A stretch of DNA of 17,435 nucleotides from Chitinophaga pinensis (GTDB lineage: Bacteria; Bacteroidota; Bacteroidia; Chitinophagales; Chitinophagaceae), in NCBI GenBank assembly GCA_945866165.1, contig CAMBGO010000025.1:1-17435 (forward strand), in the 5' to 3' direction. The notes under the pieces were generated by a model. The model saw nothing but the letters and a program-made list of their open reading frames with translations, searched no databases and was not told the DNA's origin. Positions 1 to 6,714 of the stretch are shown here, piece after piece (within the stretch, counting starts at the first letter, position 1; each line of letters starts with the position of its first letter). The translations under genes were made by a program, and so were the position numbers.

Positions 1-245
1 GGAATAAGTTTTCGAATATCTGACAACTCACTTTGTGAATCAATATAAACAACTTCAATTTTCTTTGATTGAAGATGGCTCTCATAAAATTTCATACTGG
101 CCCTGTGAAAAGCGATCTTCTGTTTATGAAAATTATATTGTTTGAAGTAGAGATGCTCTTCAACCAAATAAACTGTTTTACAAATTGAAAAAAGTGAATT
201 TTCTTCAAATAATTGATGGGGAAATACAATACCGACACTCTTCAT
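1..245 (-). CDS. FeS-BCP / (6-4) photolyase-family (cryptochrome/photolyase-related) protein, N-terminal fragment
   Basis: Only the first 81 codons are inside the window; the gene continues past base 1. The translation begins MKSVGIVFPHQLFEEN and goes on with VYLVEEHLYF and HKQKIAFHRASMKFY. This is the N-terminal alpha/beta antenna domain pattern of the deoxyribodipyrimidine photolyase-related family (FeS-BCP, PhrB-like prokaryotic (6-4) photolyases and CryPro). Known members bind FAD, a second chromophore and a 4Fe-4S cluster and repair (6-4) photoproducts or act as blue-light receptors. The FAD and FeS-binding parts lie outside the window, so activity cannot be judged. The start ATG overlaps the stop of the DUF2256 gene in an ATGA tetranucleotide, which fixes the start and indicates translational coupling. 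DUF2256 proteins commonly sit beside this photolyase family, which supports the call. Confidence 0.85.
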   Translation of the reverse strand, partial: MKSVGIVFPHQLFEENSLFSICKTVYLVEEHLYFKQYNFHKQKIAFHRASMKFYESHLQSKKIEVVYIDSQSELSDIRKLI

Positions 246-388
246 GTTTTATTTTTCTTCATTCTGCATTTATCACTGCAATACTTAACATCATCCCACA
301 CCTTTTCCCATTTTTTTCTCCAGCTAAACGGGCGGTTACACACTATGCAAATCTTTTGAGGTAGAAATTCTTTTTTAGTATTTCGCAT
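242..388 (-). CDS. DUF2256 family small Cys-rich protein (48 aa)
   Basis: A 48-codon gene starts with MRNTKKEFLPQKIC. It holds the pattern CxxC (CIVC) followed by RPFSWRKKWEKVWDDV and YCSDKCR, which gives four cysteines in CxxC...CxxxC spacing. This is the DUF2256 signature, a putative zinc-knuckle protein of unknown function that is often encoded next to cryptochrome/photolyase-family genes. It lies 12 bases after the stop of the upstream photolyase-like gene. It overlaps the following FeS-type photolyase gene by four bases (ATGA), so it belongs to the same transcript. A GAGGT stretch about ten bases before the ATG could act as a ribosome binding site. Metal binding is inferred from the cysteines only. 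Confidence 0.85.
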   Translation of the reverse strand: MRNTKKEFLPQKICIVCNRPFSWRKKWEKVWDDVKYCSDKCRMKKNKT

Positions 389-400
389 AATATTATTACC

Positions 401-1501
401 TCAATACTGTTTATAAATAAACCTTTCTATTTTTTTCCAATAGGAAAAAAATGAAGGGTGATATCCAACTACCTTATCAGATATCCAATCTCTTTCCTCT
501 TTAATTCCTTGATAGTGCTGGTTAAACGGGTGCTCTTTATAAAATATATTTCCAGGTTGATTTAATTCCTTAAATGAATTAAATGATCCTACATATACTT
601 TTATTCCAGTTATATTTTTACTCAAGGCCAACATAAAGTCGATGCAGTTCTTACTAACCGGATATGTTGCAAAAAATTCAGGCTCAATCAACAAGACCCG
701 GTTCCCCTCTTCATCTTTATGCCACAAGGGATCGAGATTATAATAATTATATATAAAGGTTGGCAATGCAGAGTCGATTTGAATTGTTGAATTTTCAGGA
801 AGCACTGTCCGAAATTCAATCTTTTCAGTATCTACCAATGAATCGGGTACCTCCATGGTTTCAAGCATCTCATAAGAAGTATCCAAATAAGTATTCACTT
901 GATTGGTATAACTATACTTATTTATATTTTCCTGGTTCGCGTAATATTTTTTACTGCTATTAGCGCCCGCAACCCATTGCCAGCTGCAAGCATTACTGGC
1001 CCAATCTCCATCGAGTAAATGATAATACATCCATTGCGCTGGATGATGCCAGTGTGATTTGGCGATATTACAAACAATAGATGATAGATACATCCTGCTA
1101 TGATTATGCATATAGCCAGTTTGGTATAAATACTTAATTGAATGATCTATTGCATCTATTTCTGTACTTGCATTTATTATTGAAGAAGAGATCCCATGAT
1201 TAGAAACAGGAGTTTGTAATTGTTTAATATCAGTATTCAAGTCTTTCTCCTGTGCAACGCGTTGAAAATAATCTCGCCAGCATAATTCTTTTACAAAAGT
1301 TTCTATCTGTGTTATCTTATACCCTTTTGCTAAAACATGCTCTAATACTTGTTTGGTACTTATAACACCTCTTGAAATATAAGGCGATAGGTAGGTGACA
1401 GCACCATCAAGATAATTACGGGTTCGTGCGTATTTAACAGGATCAACCTGATCCAGCTTTTTTAATATTAATGAATAATCTGTTTCAATCGCTGAATTCA
1501 T
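401..1501 (-). CDS. Photolyase-like FAD-binding domain protein with C-terminal alpha/beta-like tail
   Basis: This 366-residue protein starts directly with the helical FAD-binding domain of the photolyase/cryptochrome superfamily. Recognisable blocks are TYLSPYISRGVIST (36-49), KELCWRDYF (71-79), HNHSRMYLSSIVCNIA (132-147) and DWASNACSWQWVAGAN (166-181), which correspond to the FAD cradle and its tryptophan-rich region. The usual N-terminal alpha/beta chromophore domain is absent. Residues about 255-366 instead contain a segment (RVLLIEPEFF, YPVSKNCIDFMLAL, GIKVYVGSF, YKEHP) that resembles an alternating beta/alpha Rossmann-like fold placed after the FAD domain. The ATG overlaps the previous stop (TAATG), and DUF2256 follows after 12 bases. 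It is likely a DNA photolyase-type or light-sensing flavoprotein; whether it repairs CPDs cannot be told from sequence. Confidence in the FAD domain is high, and in the tail assignment low. Confidence 0.88.
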   Translation of the reverse strand: MNSAIETDYSLILKKLDQVDPVKYARTRNYLDGAVTYLSPYISRGVISTKQVLEHVLAKGYKITQIETFVKELCWRDYFQRVAQEKDLNTDIKQLQTPVSNHGISSSIINASTEIDAIDHSIKYLYQTGYMHNHSRMYLSSIVCNIAKSHWHHPAQWMYYHLLDGDWASNACSWQWVAGANSSKKYYANQENINKYSYTNQVNTYLDTSYEMLETMEVPDSLVDTEKIEFRTVLPENSTIQIDSALPTFIYNYYNLDPLWHKDEEGNRVLLIEPEFFATYPVSKNCIDFMLALSKNITGIKVYVGSFNSFKELNQPGNIFYKEHPFNQHYQGIKEERDWISDKVVGYHPSFFSYWKKIERFIYKQY

Positions 1502-1770
1502 TACCGCTTGCTTATTTTATTTAATGAGATAGTCTTTTGCAGAGTGCATTTGAAACGGGATATTTCAGGATTTCTCTTTTGTGCATGTTTCTGGCTCACG
1601 CCACTATTTACCCTTTTTCTCCATAAGTTAAAACTACTTCGTTTTAACTCTTTTCGCATAAGTGAAATGACTTCTGATTCTGAAAAACCAAATTGTATTT
1701 TTATAGCTTCAAATGGTGTCCTGTCCTCCCAGGCCATTTCAATTATTCTATCGATGTCTTTATCTTCCAT
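1501..1770 (-). CDS. TIGR03643 / DUF2805 family protein
   Basis: An 89-residue basic protein starts MEDKDIDRIIEMAWEDRTPFEAI and continues FGFSESEVISLMRKELKRSSFNLWRKRV. This matches the TIGR03643 (DUF2805) family: small proteins with a helix-turn-helix-like N-terminal half (acidic helix, GFSE turn, then the helix EVISLMRKEL) and an R/K-rich C-terminal half. The molecular role is unknown. The family is repeatedly found beside photolyase/cryptochrome genes, as here. The HTH-like first half and the basic tail would be compatible with nucleic-acid binding, which is an inference. It lies 25 bases after the SDR gene and its stop overlaps the start of the photolyase-like gene by one base. Confidence 0.85.
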   Translation of the reverse strand: MEDKDIDRIIEMAWEDRTPFEAIKIQFGFSESEVISLMRKELKRSSFNLWRKRVNSGVSQKHAQKRNPEISRFKCTLQKTISLNKISKR

Positions 1771-1795
1771 ATTGAATCATGAAAATAATACTTTC

Positions 1796-2494
1796 TTAAA
1801 TTTTTATTGAAGACATCCCTCCATCAACATGAAGAGTTTGTCCGGTTACCCAACTTGATTGATCAGAAAGTAAAAACGAAGCCATATTGGCAATATCTTC
1901 AGCAGTACCAATTCTCTTTAAAGGATGACGCAATGCATTCACTTCTTTTTTTTGATCGCTATTCAACAAGAAAGAGGCCAATGGTGTATCTGTTAACGAA
2001 GGTGCGATACAATTTACCCTTATTGAAGGTGCAAGTTCAGCAGCCAATGCTTTTGTAAGTCCTTCGATAGCGCCTTTTGAAGCAGCTACCTGAGAGTGAA
2101 AAGGCAAGCCGGTTTGAACAGCAACAGTAGAGAATAAAACGATGGAAGCATTCCCAGACTTTTTCAATCGGGGTAAAACCAATTGAATAAGTTTAATGGC
2201 TCCAACAACCTGAAGTTTGTAATCTGCTTCAAAATCTTCAGGCTTAATTCTATCAAATGGGCGGAGATTGATACTACCTGGGCAGTAGGCTATACCAGAC
2301 AATTCTTCTGGTAAGAAATCTGTCGAAAGATTTTCTTCCAGTACATTGAATTTATGAAAGTGAATATTGGGATTCGCCTGAGCAGGTTCATTTTTATTAT
2401 AGGTTGCAAATACCTGGTTGCCCGAATTCGAAAGCTGATTAGCCAATTCTTTTCCTATTCCGCTGGATCCGCCAATTATCAAATAATTTTTCAT
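1796..2494 (-). CDS. SDR-family protein lacking the catalytic tyrosine
   Basis: This 232-residue single-domain protein has the short-chain dehydrogenase/reductase fold. The N-terminal nucleotide-binding motif GGSSGIG is at 8-14, a CPGS segment stands where NNAG is usual (71-74), the active-site Ser region is LFSTVA (120-125), and the C-terminal signature IRVNCIAPSLTDTP is at 158-171 with VTGQTLHVDGG near the end. In the YxxxK catalytic motif the lysine is K140, but the tyrosine position is Val136 (HSQVAASKGA). The codon is GTA, so this is a full substitution and not a misread. The protein probably binds NAD(P)(H), but classical proton transfer by Tyr is impossible, so it may be a cofactor sensor, a reductase using another residue (His133 is nearby), or a structural partner. 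It is the first gene of the photolyase cassette, 89 bases after the toxin gene. Confidence 0.9.
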   Translation of the reverse strand: MKNYLIIGGSSGIGKELANQLSNSGNQVFATYNKNEPAQANPNIHFHKFNVLEENLSTDFLPEELSGIAYCPGSINLRPFDRIKPEDFEADYKLQVVGAIKLIQLVLPRLKKSGNASIVLFSTVAVQTGLPFHSQVAASKGAIEGLTKALAAELAPSIRVNCIAPSLTDTPLASFLLNSDQKKEVNALRHPLKRIGTAEDIANMASFLLSDQSSWVTGQTLHVDGGMSSIKI

Positions 2495-2583
2495 TGCTTT
2501 GTATTATATCAACTCAAAACAATGAGAAGGGGTTTTTGTTTGGAATTACAGTTGGTATAGAGATTGCAGAAAAGCCAAGGTTT

Positions 2584-2907
2584 TTAATCTACAAAGGTCT
2601 CTTTTATAACATACTTTACGTTGCTAATTTCTTTTTCAGTAAGCTCACCCAAAATTTTAAAAATTCTTTTTCGATCCACTGTTCTTATTTGATCAATTAC
2701 AATCCATCCTTTTTTATTGTCATGATTAACTTCAATCCTGGTAGGATACGTTTTGGAACTACTGGTCATCGGAGCCAACACAATGGTTTGTAGAAATCTA
2801 TTCATCTCATTTGGAGAAATGACTACACATGGCCGTGTTTTTTTAATCTCATTCCCGATGGTTGGATTCAGATTTACCAGCACAATTTGATATTGTCTTA
2901 ATTCCAT
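2584..2907 (-). CDS. mazF: MazF/PemK-family type II toxin (endoribonuclease)
   Basis: This 107-residue protein has the complete MazF/PemK/Kid-type SH3-like barrel pattern: MELRQYQIVLVNLNPTIGNE at the N-terminus, KKTRPCVVISPNEMN (22-36), IVLAPMTSSSKTYPTRI (42-58) and IDQIRTVDRKRI (71-82). Arg25 and Thr48 correspond to the catalytic Arg/Thr pair of characterised MazF enzymes. By homology it is a sequence-specific, ribosome-independent mRNA interferase whose activity is neutralised by the product of the preceding gene. Its start overlaps the antitoxin gene by 10 bases, which is typical for coupled expression in toxin-antitoxin operons. The protein is full length with no visible damage. The RNA recognition sequence cannot be predicted here. 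Confidence 0.92.
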   Translation of the reverse strand: MELRQYQIVLVNLNPTIGNEIKKTRPCVVISPNEMNRFLQTIVLAPMTSSSKTYPTRIEVNHDNKKGWIVIDQIRTVDRKRIFKILGELTEKEISNVKYVIKETFVD

Positions 2908-3143
2908 TCTTCAAGGTCTTCTTCTTCAAACACATCATCGATCAGTAAATTATCATCACCATTTTCATACATTTTTTCAAATGCATTTTCCCATCCCTTC
3001 CTGGGTTCTTTCTTGGGTTTTAATATGATGTACCCCTGCTCCAAGATTAGCTCGATCTTGTCTTTTATATTGTACTTTTCTAAGATGGTTTTCGAAAGTC
3101 GAATGCCTTTAGAGTTGCCGATATGAATTACAGATACGTCCAT
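2898..3143 (-). CDS. mazE: AbrB/MazE-family antitoxin
   Basis: An 81-residue protein has an N-terminal swapped-hairpin (AbrB/SpoVT/MazE) DNA-binding domain at about 1-47 (VIHIGNSKGIRLSKTIL, then IELILEQGYIILKPK). Its strongly acidic C-terminal tail (ENGDDNLLIDDVFEEEDLEE) is of the kind that wraps the toxin dimer and blocks its RNA-binding groove. It precedes and overlaps the mazF-like gene by 10 bases, in the usual antitoxin-first order. By analogy the antitoxin, alone or with toxin, would repress the promoter directly upstream. A good Bacteroidota promoter lies 20-50 bases before the ATG, so the leader is very short. Confidence 0.9.
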   Translation of the reverse strand: MDVSVIHIGNSKGIRLSKTILEKYNIKDKIELILEQGYIILKPKKEPRKGWENAFEKMYENGDDNLLIDDVFEEEDLEEWN

Positions 3144-3162
3144 ATTTTCAATATTATAATTA

Positions 3163-3193
3163 CAAAGTTATTACATTTTATAGACTATTCAAA
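3163..3193 (-). promoter_or_regulatory. Promoter of the mazE-mazF operon
   Basis: On the minus strand the box TAACTTTG (3163-3170) matches the Bacteroidota -7 consensus TAnnTTTG exactly. A TTTG (3190-3193) stands upstream, with 19 bases between its TTG and the -7 box, the expected -33 spacing. It lies 19 bases upstream of the antitoxin ATG, so transcription would begin within a few bases to about 15 bases of the start codon. As no terminator is visible after the toxin gene, this promoter may also feed the photolyase cassette. Confidence 0.65.
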
Positions 3194-3328
3194 TTCCATT
3201 AAGTTCCAGCGTAAATATAGTTCATCAAGCCTTTAGTTAAAATAGATTTTAGTCATTTCGAGTCTGTTTTTCTATGAATAAATGCGGTGTTTTACTCAAC
3301 ATGGTCAACTATTATAAACTTCAAGTTC

Positions 3329-3361
3329 AAAAAAAAGGTGATCCTATTAAGGACCACCTTT
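3329..3361 (-). terminator. Intrinsic terminator of katG
   Basis: Read on the minus strand, GGTGGTCC (3358-3351), a 6-base loop, then GGATCACC (3344-3337) form an 8-base-pair stem with a single G-U pair. Eight consecutive T residues follow at once (3336-3329). It lies 27 bases after the katG stop codon. The A residues before the stem can pair with the first T residues and extend it. Confidence 0.88.
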
Positions 3362-3387
3362 CATTATCAAAATTTTTACATTAATAA

Positions 3388-5610
3388 CTAGGCTAAATCA
3401 AATCGATCTAGGTTCATTACTTTAGTCCATGCTGCAACGAAATCTTTTACGAATTTTGATTTCGCATCTTCACATGCATATACTTCTGCAATTGCACGTA
3501 GCTCTGAATTAGAACCGAAAATAAGATCAACGCGACTCCCCGTATACTTCACTTCACCTGTTGCACGGTTACGACCTTCGAATATTTCCTGCGAAGCAGA
3601 ACTGCCTTTCCAAGTTGTTCCGAAATCAATCAGGCTTACAAAGAAATCATTCGTCAATGTTTCAGGAGCTGAGGTAAATACGCCATGCTTTGAATGATCA
3701 AAGTTTGTATTCAATACACGCATACCACCAACAAGAACGGTCATCTCCGGAGCAGTAAGGGTTAAGAGATGCGCCTTGTCAATCAATATTTCCTCTGCAG
3801 AAAGCTTGTAGCTTGATTTTTTATAATTTCTGAATCCATCAGCTGCCGGCTCCAATACTGCAAATGATTCTACATCTGTTTGTGCTTGTGATGCATCCAT
3901 TCTTCCAGCAGTGAAAGGAACTTTAATATCATGACCGGCATTCTTAGCAGCTTTTTCAATTGCAGCACATCCTCCCAACACAATCAAATCTGCAAGTGAT
4001 ACTTGCTTTCCACCCGATTGTGCAGCATTGAATGATGATTGAATCCCTTCAAGTTTATCCAATACAGTTGAAAGTTGAGAAGGGTTGTTTACTTCCCAAT
4101 ATTTCTGGGGTGCGAGTCTGATGCGGGCACCATTCGCTCCACCGCGCTTGTCTGAATTGCGGAAAGTTGATGCAGAAGCCCAAGCTGTTGATACCAATTG
4201 TGAAATTGTTAAACCAGATGACAGTATCTGAACCTTTAATGATGCAATATCATTTTCATCAATCAACTTATGCGTAACAGCAGGGATAGGATCTTGCCAA
4301 ATCAATTCTTCTGATGGAACTTCTGACCCAACATAGCGGGTACGTGGTCCCATATCACGGTGCGTTAACTTAAACCATGCTCTTGCAAAGGCATCTGCAA
4401 GTTGATCAGGGTTTTCATAAAATTTCCTTGAAACTTTCTCGTAAGCTGGATCTACCCTCAATGCTATGTCAGTCGTCAACATTGTTGGCGCATGACTTTT
4501 TGATGCATCGTGTGCATCGGGGACGGTGCCAGCACCTGCACCAGCCTTGGGTTTCCATTGGTGTGCACCAGCAGGACTTTTAGATAGTTCCCACTCGTAT
4601 CCAAATAAATTCTCAAAATAATTATTGCTCCACTTGGTTGGTGTAGTTGTCCAAGCACCTTCTAATCCACTTGTAATTGTACTACCTGCATTGCCTGTTC
4701 CAAACGTATTCTTCCATCCCTGTCCTTGTTCTTCAATGCTTGCTCCTGCAGGCTCTTTGCCTACATATTTATTTGGATCAGCAGCGCCGTGTGTTTTACC
4801 GAATGAATGTCCCCCGGCAATTAGTGCCACCGTTTCTTCATCATTCATTGCCATGCGCGCAAATGTTTCGCGAATATCCCTAGCAGAAGCCAATGGGTCA
4901 GGATTACCATTTGGTCCTTCAGGATTCACATAAATCAATCCCATCTGCACTGCAGCAAGTGGATTCTCTAGTACGCGATCACCTGTGTATCGCTTATCAC
5001 CCAACCATTCTTTCTCAGGGCCCCAATACACATCCTCATCTGGTTCCCACACATCTTCACGACCGCCTCCAAAACCAAAGGTTTTGAATCCCATCGATTC
5101 GAGTGCACAGTTACCTGCAAGAATCATCAAGTCTGCCCAAGAAAGACTGTTACCATATTTCTTTTTAACAGGCCACAACAATAATCTTGCCTTATCAAGA
5201 TTCGTATTATCAGGCCAACTATTTAAGGGTGCAAATCGTTGCATTCCCCTTCCACCACCACCACGGCCATCTGTTGTACGATATGTTCCAGCGCTATGCC
5301 AAGTCATCCTGAGCATGAAAGGACCATAATGGCCATAATCAGCCGGCCACCAGTCTTGGGAGGTAGTCATCACCTCAATAAGATCTTTTTTAACTTGCTC
5401 AAGGTCAAGCGCCTTGAAGGCCTCAACATAATTGAAATCTTCTCCCATTGGGTTAGATAGTACAGAATGTTGACGAAGAATATTCAACTTCAATTGATTG
5501 GGCCACCAGTCGCGGTTAACCGTTCCATTGCCTGCCCCTTGCTTCATTGAAGCGCCACTAAAAGGACACTTGCTTTCGCCGTTATTAGTTTCGTTAGAAT
5601 GATTTTCCAT
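3388..5610 (-). CDS. katG: Catalase-peroxidase HPI (KatG)
   Basis: This 740-residue protein is full length for bacterial KatG (about 720-750 residues). It is a bifunctional heme enzyme that dismutates hydrogen peroxide and has peroxidase activity. In the N-terminal catalytic domain the distal triad is visible in MLRMTWHSAGTYR (Arg101, Trp104, His105). Tyr227 (LIYVNPEGPNG) and Met253 (FARMAMND) complete the Met-Tyr-Trp adduct needed for catalase activity, and the proximal heme ligand His268 is in AGGHSFGKTHG. The C-terminal half is the usual degenerate second peroxidase domain, which lacks heme ligands. The start MENHSNETNNGESKCPFSG is typical of the family and no signal peptide is present, so the enzyme is cytoplasmic. 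The gene is monocistronic, with its own terminator. No oxidative-stress regulator gene lies next to it. Confidence 0.98.
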   Translation of the reverse strand: MENHSNETNNGESKCPFSGASMKQGAGNGTVNRDWWPNQLKLNILRQHSVLSNPMGEDFNYVEAFKALDLEQVKKDLIEVMTTSQDWWPADYGHYGPFMLRMTWHSAGTYRTTDGRGGGGRGMQRFAPLNSWPDNTNLDKARLLLWPVKKKYGNSLSWADLMILAGNCALESMGFKTFGFGGGREDVWEPDEDVYWGPEKEWLGDKRYTGDRVLENPLAAVQMGLIYVNPEGPNGNPDPLASARDIRETFARMAMNDEETVALIAGGHSFGKTHGAADPNKYVGKEPAGASIEEQGQGWKNTFGTGNAGSTITSGLEGAWTTTPTKWSNNYFENLFGYEWELSKSPAGAHQWKPKAGAGAGTVPDAHDASKSHAPTMLTTDIALRVDPAYEKVSRKFYENPDQLADAFARAWFKLTHRDMGPRTRYVGSEVPSEELIWQDPIPAVTHKLIDENDIASLKVQILSSGLTISQLVSTAWASASTFRNSDKRGGANGARIRLAPQKYWEVNNPSQLSTVLDKLEGIQSSFNAAQSGGKQVSLADLIVLGGCAAIEKAAKNAGHDIKVPFTAGRMDASQAQTDVESFAVLEPAADGFRNYKKSSYKLSAEEILIDKAHLLTLTAPEMTVLVGGMRVLNTNFDHSKHGVFTSAPETLTNDFFVSLIDFGTTWKGSSASQEIFEGRNRATGEVKYTGSRVDLIFGSNSELRAIAEVYACEDAKSKFVKDFVAAWTKVMNLDRFDLA

Positions 5611-5638
5611 TTTGATTAATTTTTAAAATAATTCGTTG

Positions 5639-5646
5639 CAAATTTA
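5639..5646 (-). promoter_or_regulatory. Possible -7 box of the katG promoter
   Basis: On the minus strand TAAATTTG matches the TAnnTTTG consensus exactly and stands 28 bases before the katG start codon. No TTG is found at the expected -33 distance, so this is a weak call. Another near match, GAATTTTG (5659-5666), lies slightly further upstream. Confidence 0.35.
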
Positions 5647-5935
5647 CAATTATATGCTCAAAATTCTTTTGTATATATATAATCATTTGAAAAATTTACA
5701 GATGTACTCGCTCCTAGGCAACAATTGCATTCAACAGTAAAAATGTTATGGGTAGCAATGATCTTATCATGTTCATATGAAGTGATATTGTTAATGTCTT
5801 TAACATAAGAATAATCCAGAAAGCGGTTAGAACATTATCGGACCTGCTTGGCGCCCGAATCACTTTCCAACTATTGAATAAAATTGAGAGCAAGACCCAA
5901 AAAACGTATATTCAAGGTGCTATATTCACTTACTT

Positions 5936-5943
5936 TACTTTTG
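5936..5943 (+). promoter_or_regulatory. Possible -7 box of the bactofilin promoter
   Basis: TACTTTTG matches the TAnnTTTG consensus exactly and lies 40 bases before the bactofilin ATG, which puts the heptamer repeats in the 5' leader. No convincing -33 TTG is seen at the right spacing. Confidence 0.4.
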
Positions 5944-5946
5944 ACC

Positions 5947-5974
5947 CCCTAAACTCTAAACTTTAAACCCTAAA
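5947..5974 (+). repeat. Four tandem CYYTAAA heptamers
   Basis: The units are CCCTAAA, CTCTAAA, CTTTAAA and CCCTAAA in direct tandem, followed by a partial CTC. They lie in the presumed 5' leader of the bactofilin gene, ending 9 bases before its ATG. The unit is identical to a plant-type telomere repeat, but at this length and place it is more likely a short tandem repeat in a leader. Confidence 0.85.
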
Positions 5975-5983
5975 CTCATTCAC

Positions 5984-6361
5984 ATGGCCGTATTTAAAAA
6001 AGAAGCAATGCAAGAAAACCAAATGGGCAATAGCCTATTGGGAAAGGGTGCTGTAATTAAAGGGGATATCAATACAGAAGGTGACATTAGAATAGAAGGG
6101 AAGGTTCATGGGAATATCAAGGTTTCTGGAAAGCTTGTAATAGGGGAAGGAGCAGAAATAAAGGGCGATATAAAGGCAAATCATGTAGAAGTTTTTGGGA
6201 AAGTAAATGGGAAACTAGTAGTTGATGATTTTTTAGCAATAAAAGGAAATGGCTTAGTGGAGGGTGAGCTATTTACAGCAAAATTACAGATAGAACCTAC
6301 TGCATTTTTCAAGGGTATTTCACACATGAATGAACCTGGAAATATCATTGATATGAAATGA
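5984..6361 (+). CDS. Bactofilin (polymer-forming cytoskeletal protein)
   Basis: This 125-residue protein starts MAVFKKEAMQENQ. From about residue 20 to 105 it has the repeating short-strand pattern of the bactofilin right-handed beta-helix: GAVIKGDINTEGDIRIEG, then KVHGNIKVSGKLVIGEGAEIKG, then further rungs. Bactofilins polymerise without nucleotide into membrane-associated filaments that localise cell-wall enzymes and other machinery. The short N- and C-terminal extensions are normal for the family. It is the only plus-strand gene of the window and converges with the eCIS operon, with 73 bases between the two stop codons. That arrangement does not show a functional link, although bactofilins often work with envelope glycosidases. 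Confidence 0.93.
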   Translation: MAVFKKEAMQENQMGNSLLGKGAVIKGDINTEGDIRIEGKVHGNIKVSGKLVIGEGAEIKGDIKANHVEVFGKVNGKLVVDDFLAIKGNGLVEGELFTAKLQIEPTAFFKGISHMNEPGNIIDMK

Positions 6362-6434
6362 TGCCCCAGGTTTATACGGCAAAAGAAAATTTTTGTACTT
6401 TTTATTGTGCTTCTAAAACCTTGATATCAATTCA

Positions 6435-6689
6435 TCACGGCTTTTTACCTTTTGCTGGGGCGAAAAATTTATTCACCACCATGGTAATTAAGAATCTTAT
6501 AATATATAGAATGATTAATATTCCGAAGTAAGAAAGAAAAAGAATTTGAGCAAGAAAAAGTTTCTCAATTCGATTCATTTGTATTTCAGTTGTCCTGAAA
6601 TCCATCCACATTACATAAACAGGAAGCAAAGCAGCTGCCATTAATGCAAGAAATATTAGCCATGTTAATTCATGAACAACTTTTTTCAT
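6435..6689 (-). CDS. Small two-helix membrane protein, holin-like in size and topology
   Basis: I do not recognise the family of this 84-residue protein. It has two hydrophobic segments (about 8-28 and 46-73) separated by a polar loop (DFRTTEIQMNRIEK) and a short basic C-terminus ending KGKKP. By the positive-inside rule both ends would be cytoplasmic. It is the last gene of the operon, 25 bases after the GH18 gene. Size, two-helix layout and position beside a glycosidase gene resemble a class II holin, but many unrelated small membrane proteins look the same. An accessory subunit for the GH18 membrane protein or the DUF4407 protein is an equal possibility. A 12-base sequence directly before its start also occurs before the secreted-protein gene upstream. 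Confidence 0.75.
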   Translation of the reverse strand: MKKVVHELTWLIFLALMAAALLPVYVMWMDFRTTEIQMNRIEKLFLAQILFLSYFGILIILYIIRFLITMVVNKFFAPAKGKKP

Positions 6690-6693
6690 GATT

Positions 6694-6705
6694 TAGTTAA
6701 GGTTT
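6694..6705 (-). repeat. Copy 1 of a 12-base repeat before a start codon
   Basis: On the minus strand AAACCTTAACTA ends exactly four bases before the ATG of the two-helix membrane protein gene. An identical copy sits at the same distance before the secreted-protein gene (9721-9732). Confidence 0.6.
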
Positions 6706-6714
6706 AGTTTTAAT

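Larger units (their letters stand above)
5611..5983. other. Divergent intergenic region between katG and the bactofilin gene
   Basis: A 373-base gene-free stretch separates the divergently transcribed katG and bactofilin genes. It holds a possible katG -7 box at the left end, and a -7 box plus a heptamer repeat at the right end. The middle (about 5700-5930) contains only short open frames without recognisable protein features, no tRNA-like fold and no clear inverted repeat. A more GC-rich patch at about 5838-5860 could be a remnant of something lost, but nothing identifiable. Confidence 0.6.

Noticed and set aside
4377..5460. Several plus-strand open frames of 60-114 codons opposite katG
   Set aside because: They lie wholly inside a strongly supported gene, overlap one another in different frames, and their low-complexity translations (Pro/Ser/His-rich) match no protein family.
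5659..5666. GAATTTTG as the katG -7 box
   Set aside because: It misses the first base of the TAnnTTTG consensus, lacks a -33 TTG, and a perfect match lies closer to the start codon.
5704..5920. Open frame of about 70 codons on the minus strand in the katG-bactofilin gap
   Set aside because: It has a Met only near the middle, an unremarkable translation, no family resemblance and no ribosome-binding context.
5947..5974. True telomere or linear replicon end
   Set aside because: Only four degenerate heptamers are present, flanked on both sides by ordinary coding sequence, so this is not a chromosome end.
6362..6434. Bidirectional terminator between the converging bactofilin and eCIS operon
   Set aside because: A terminator would be expected here, but I see no stem followed by a T-run; the GCCCC and GGGGC segments are about 90 bases apart and one lies in a coding region.
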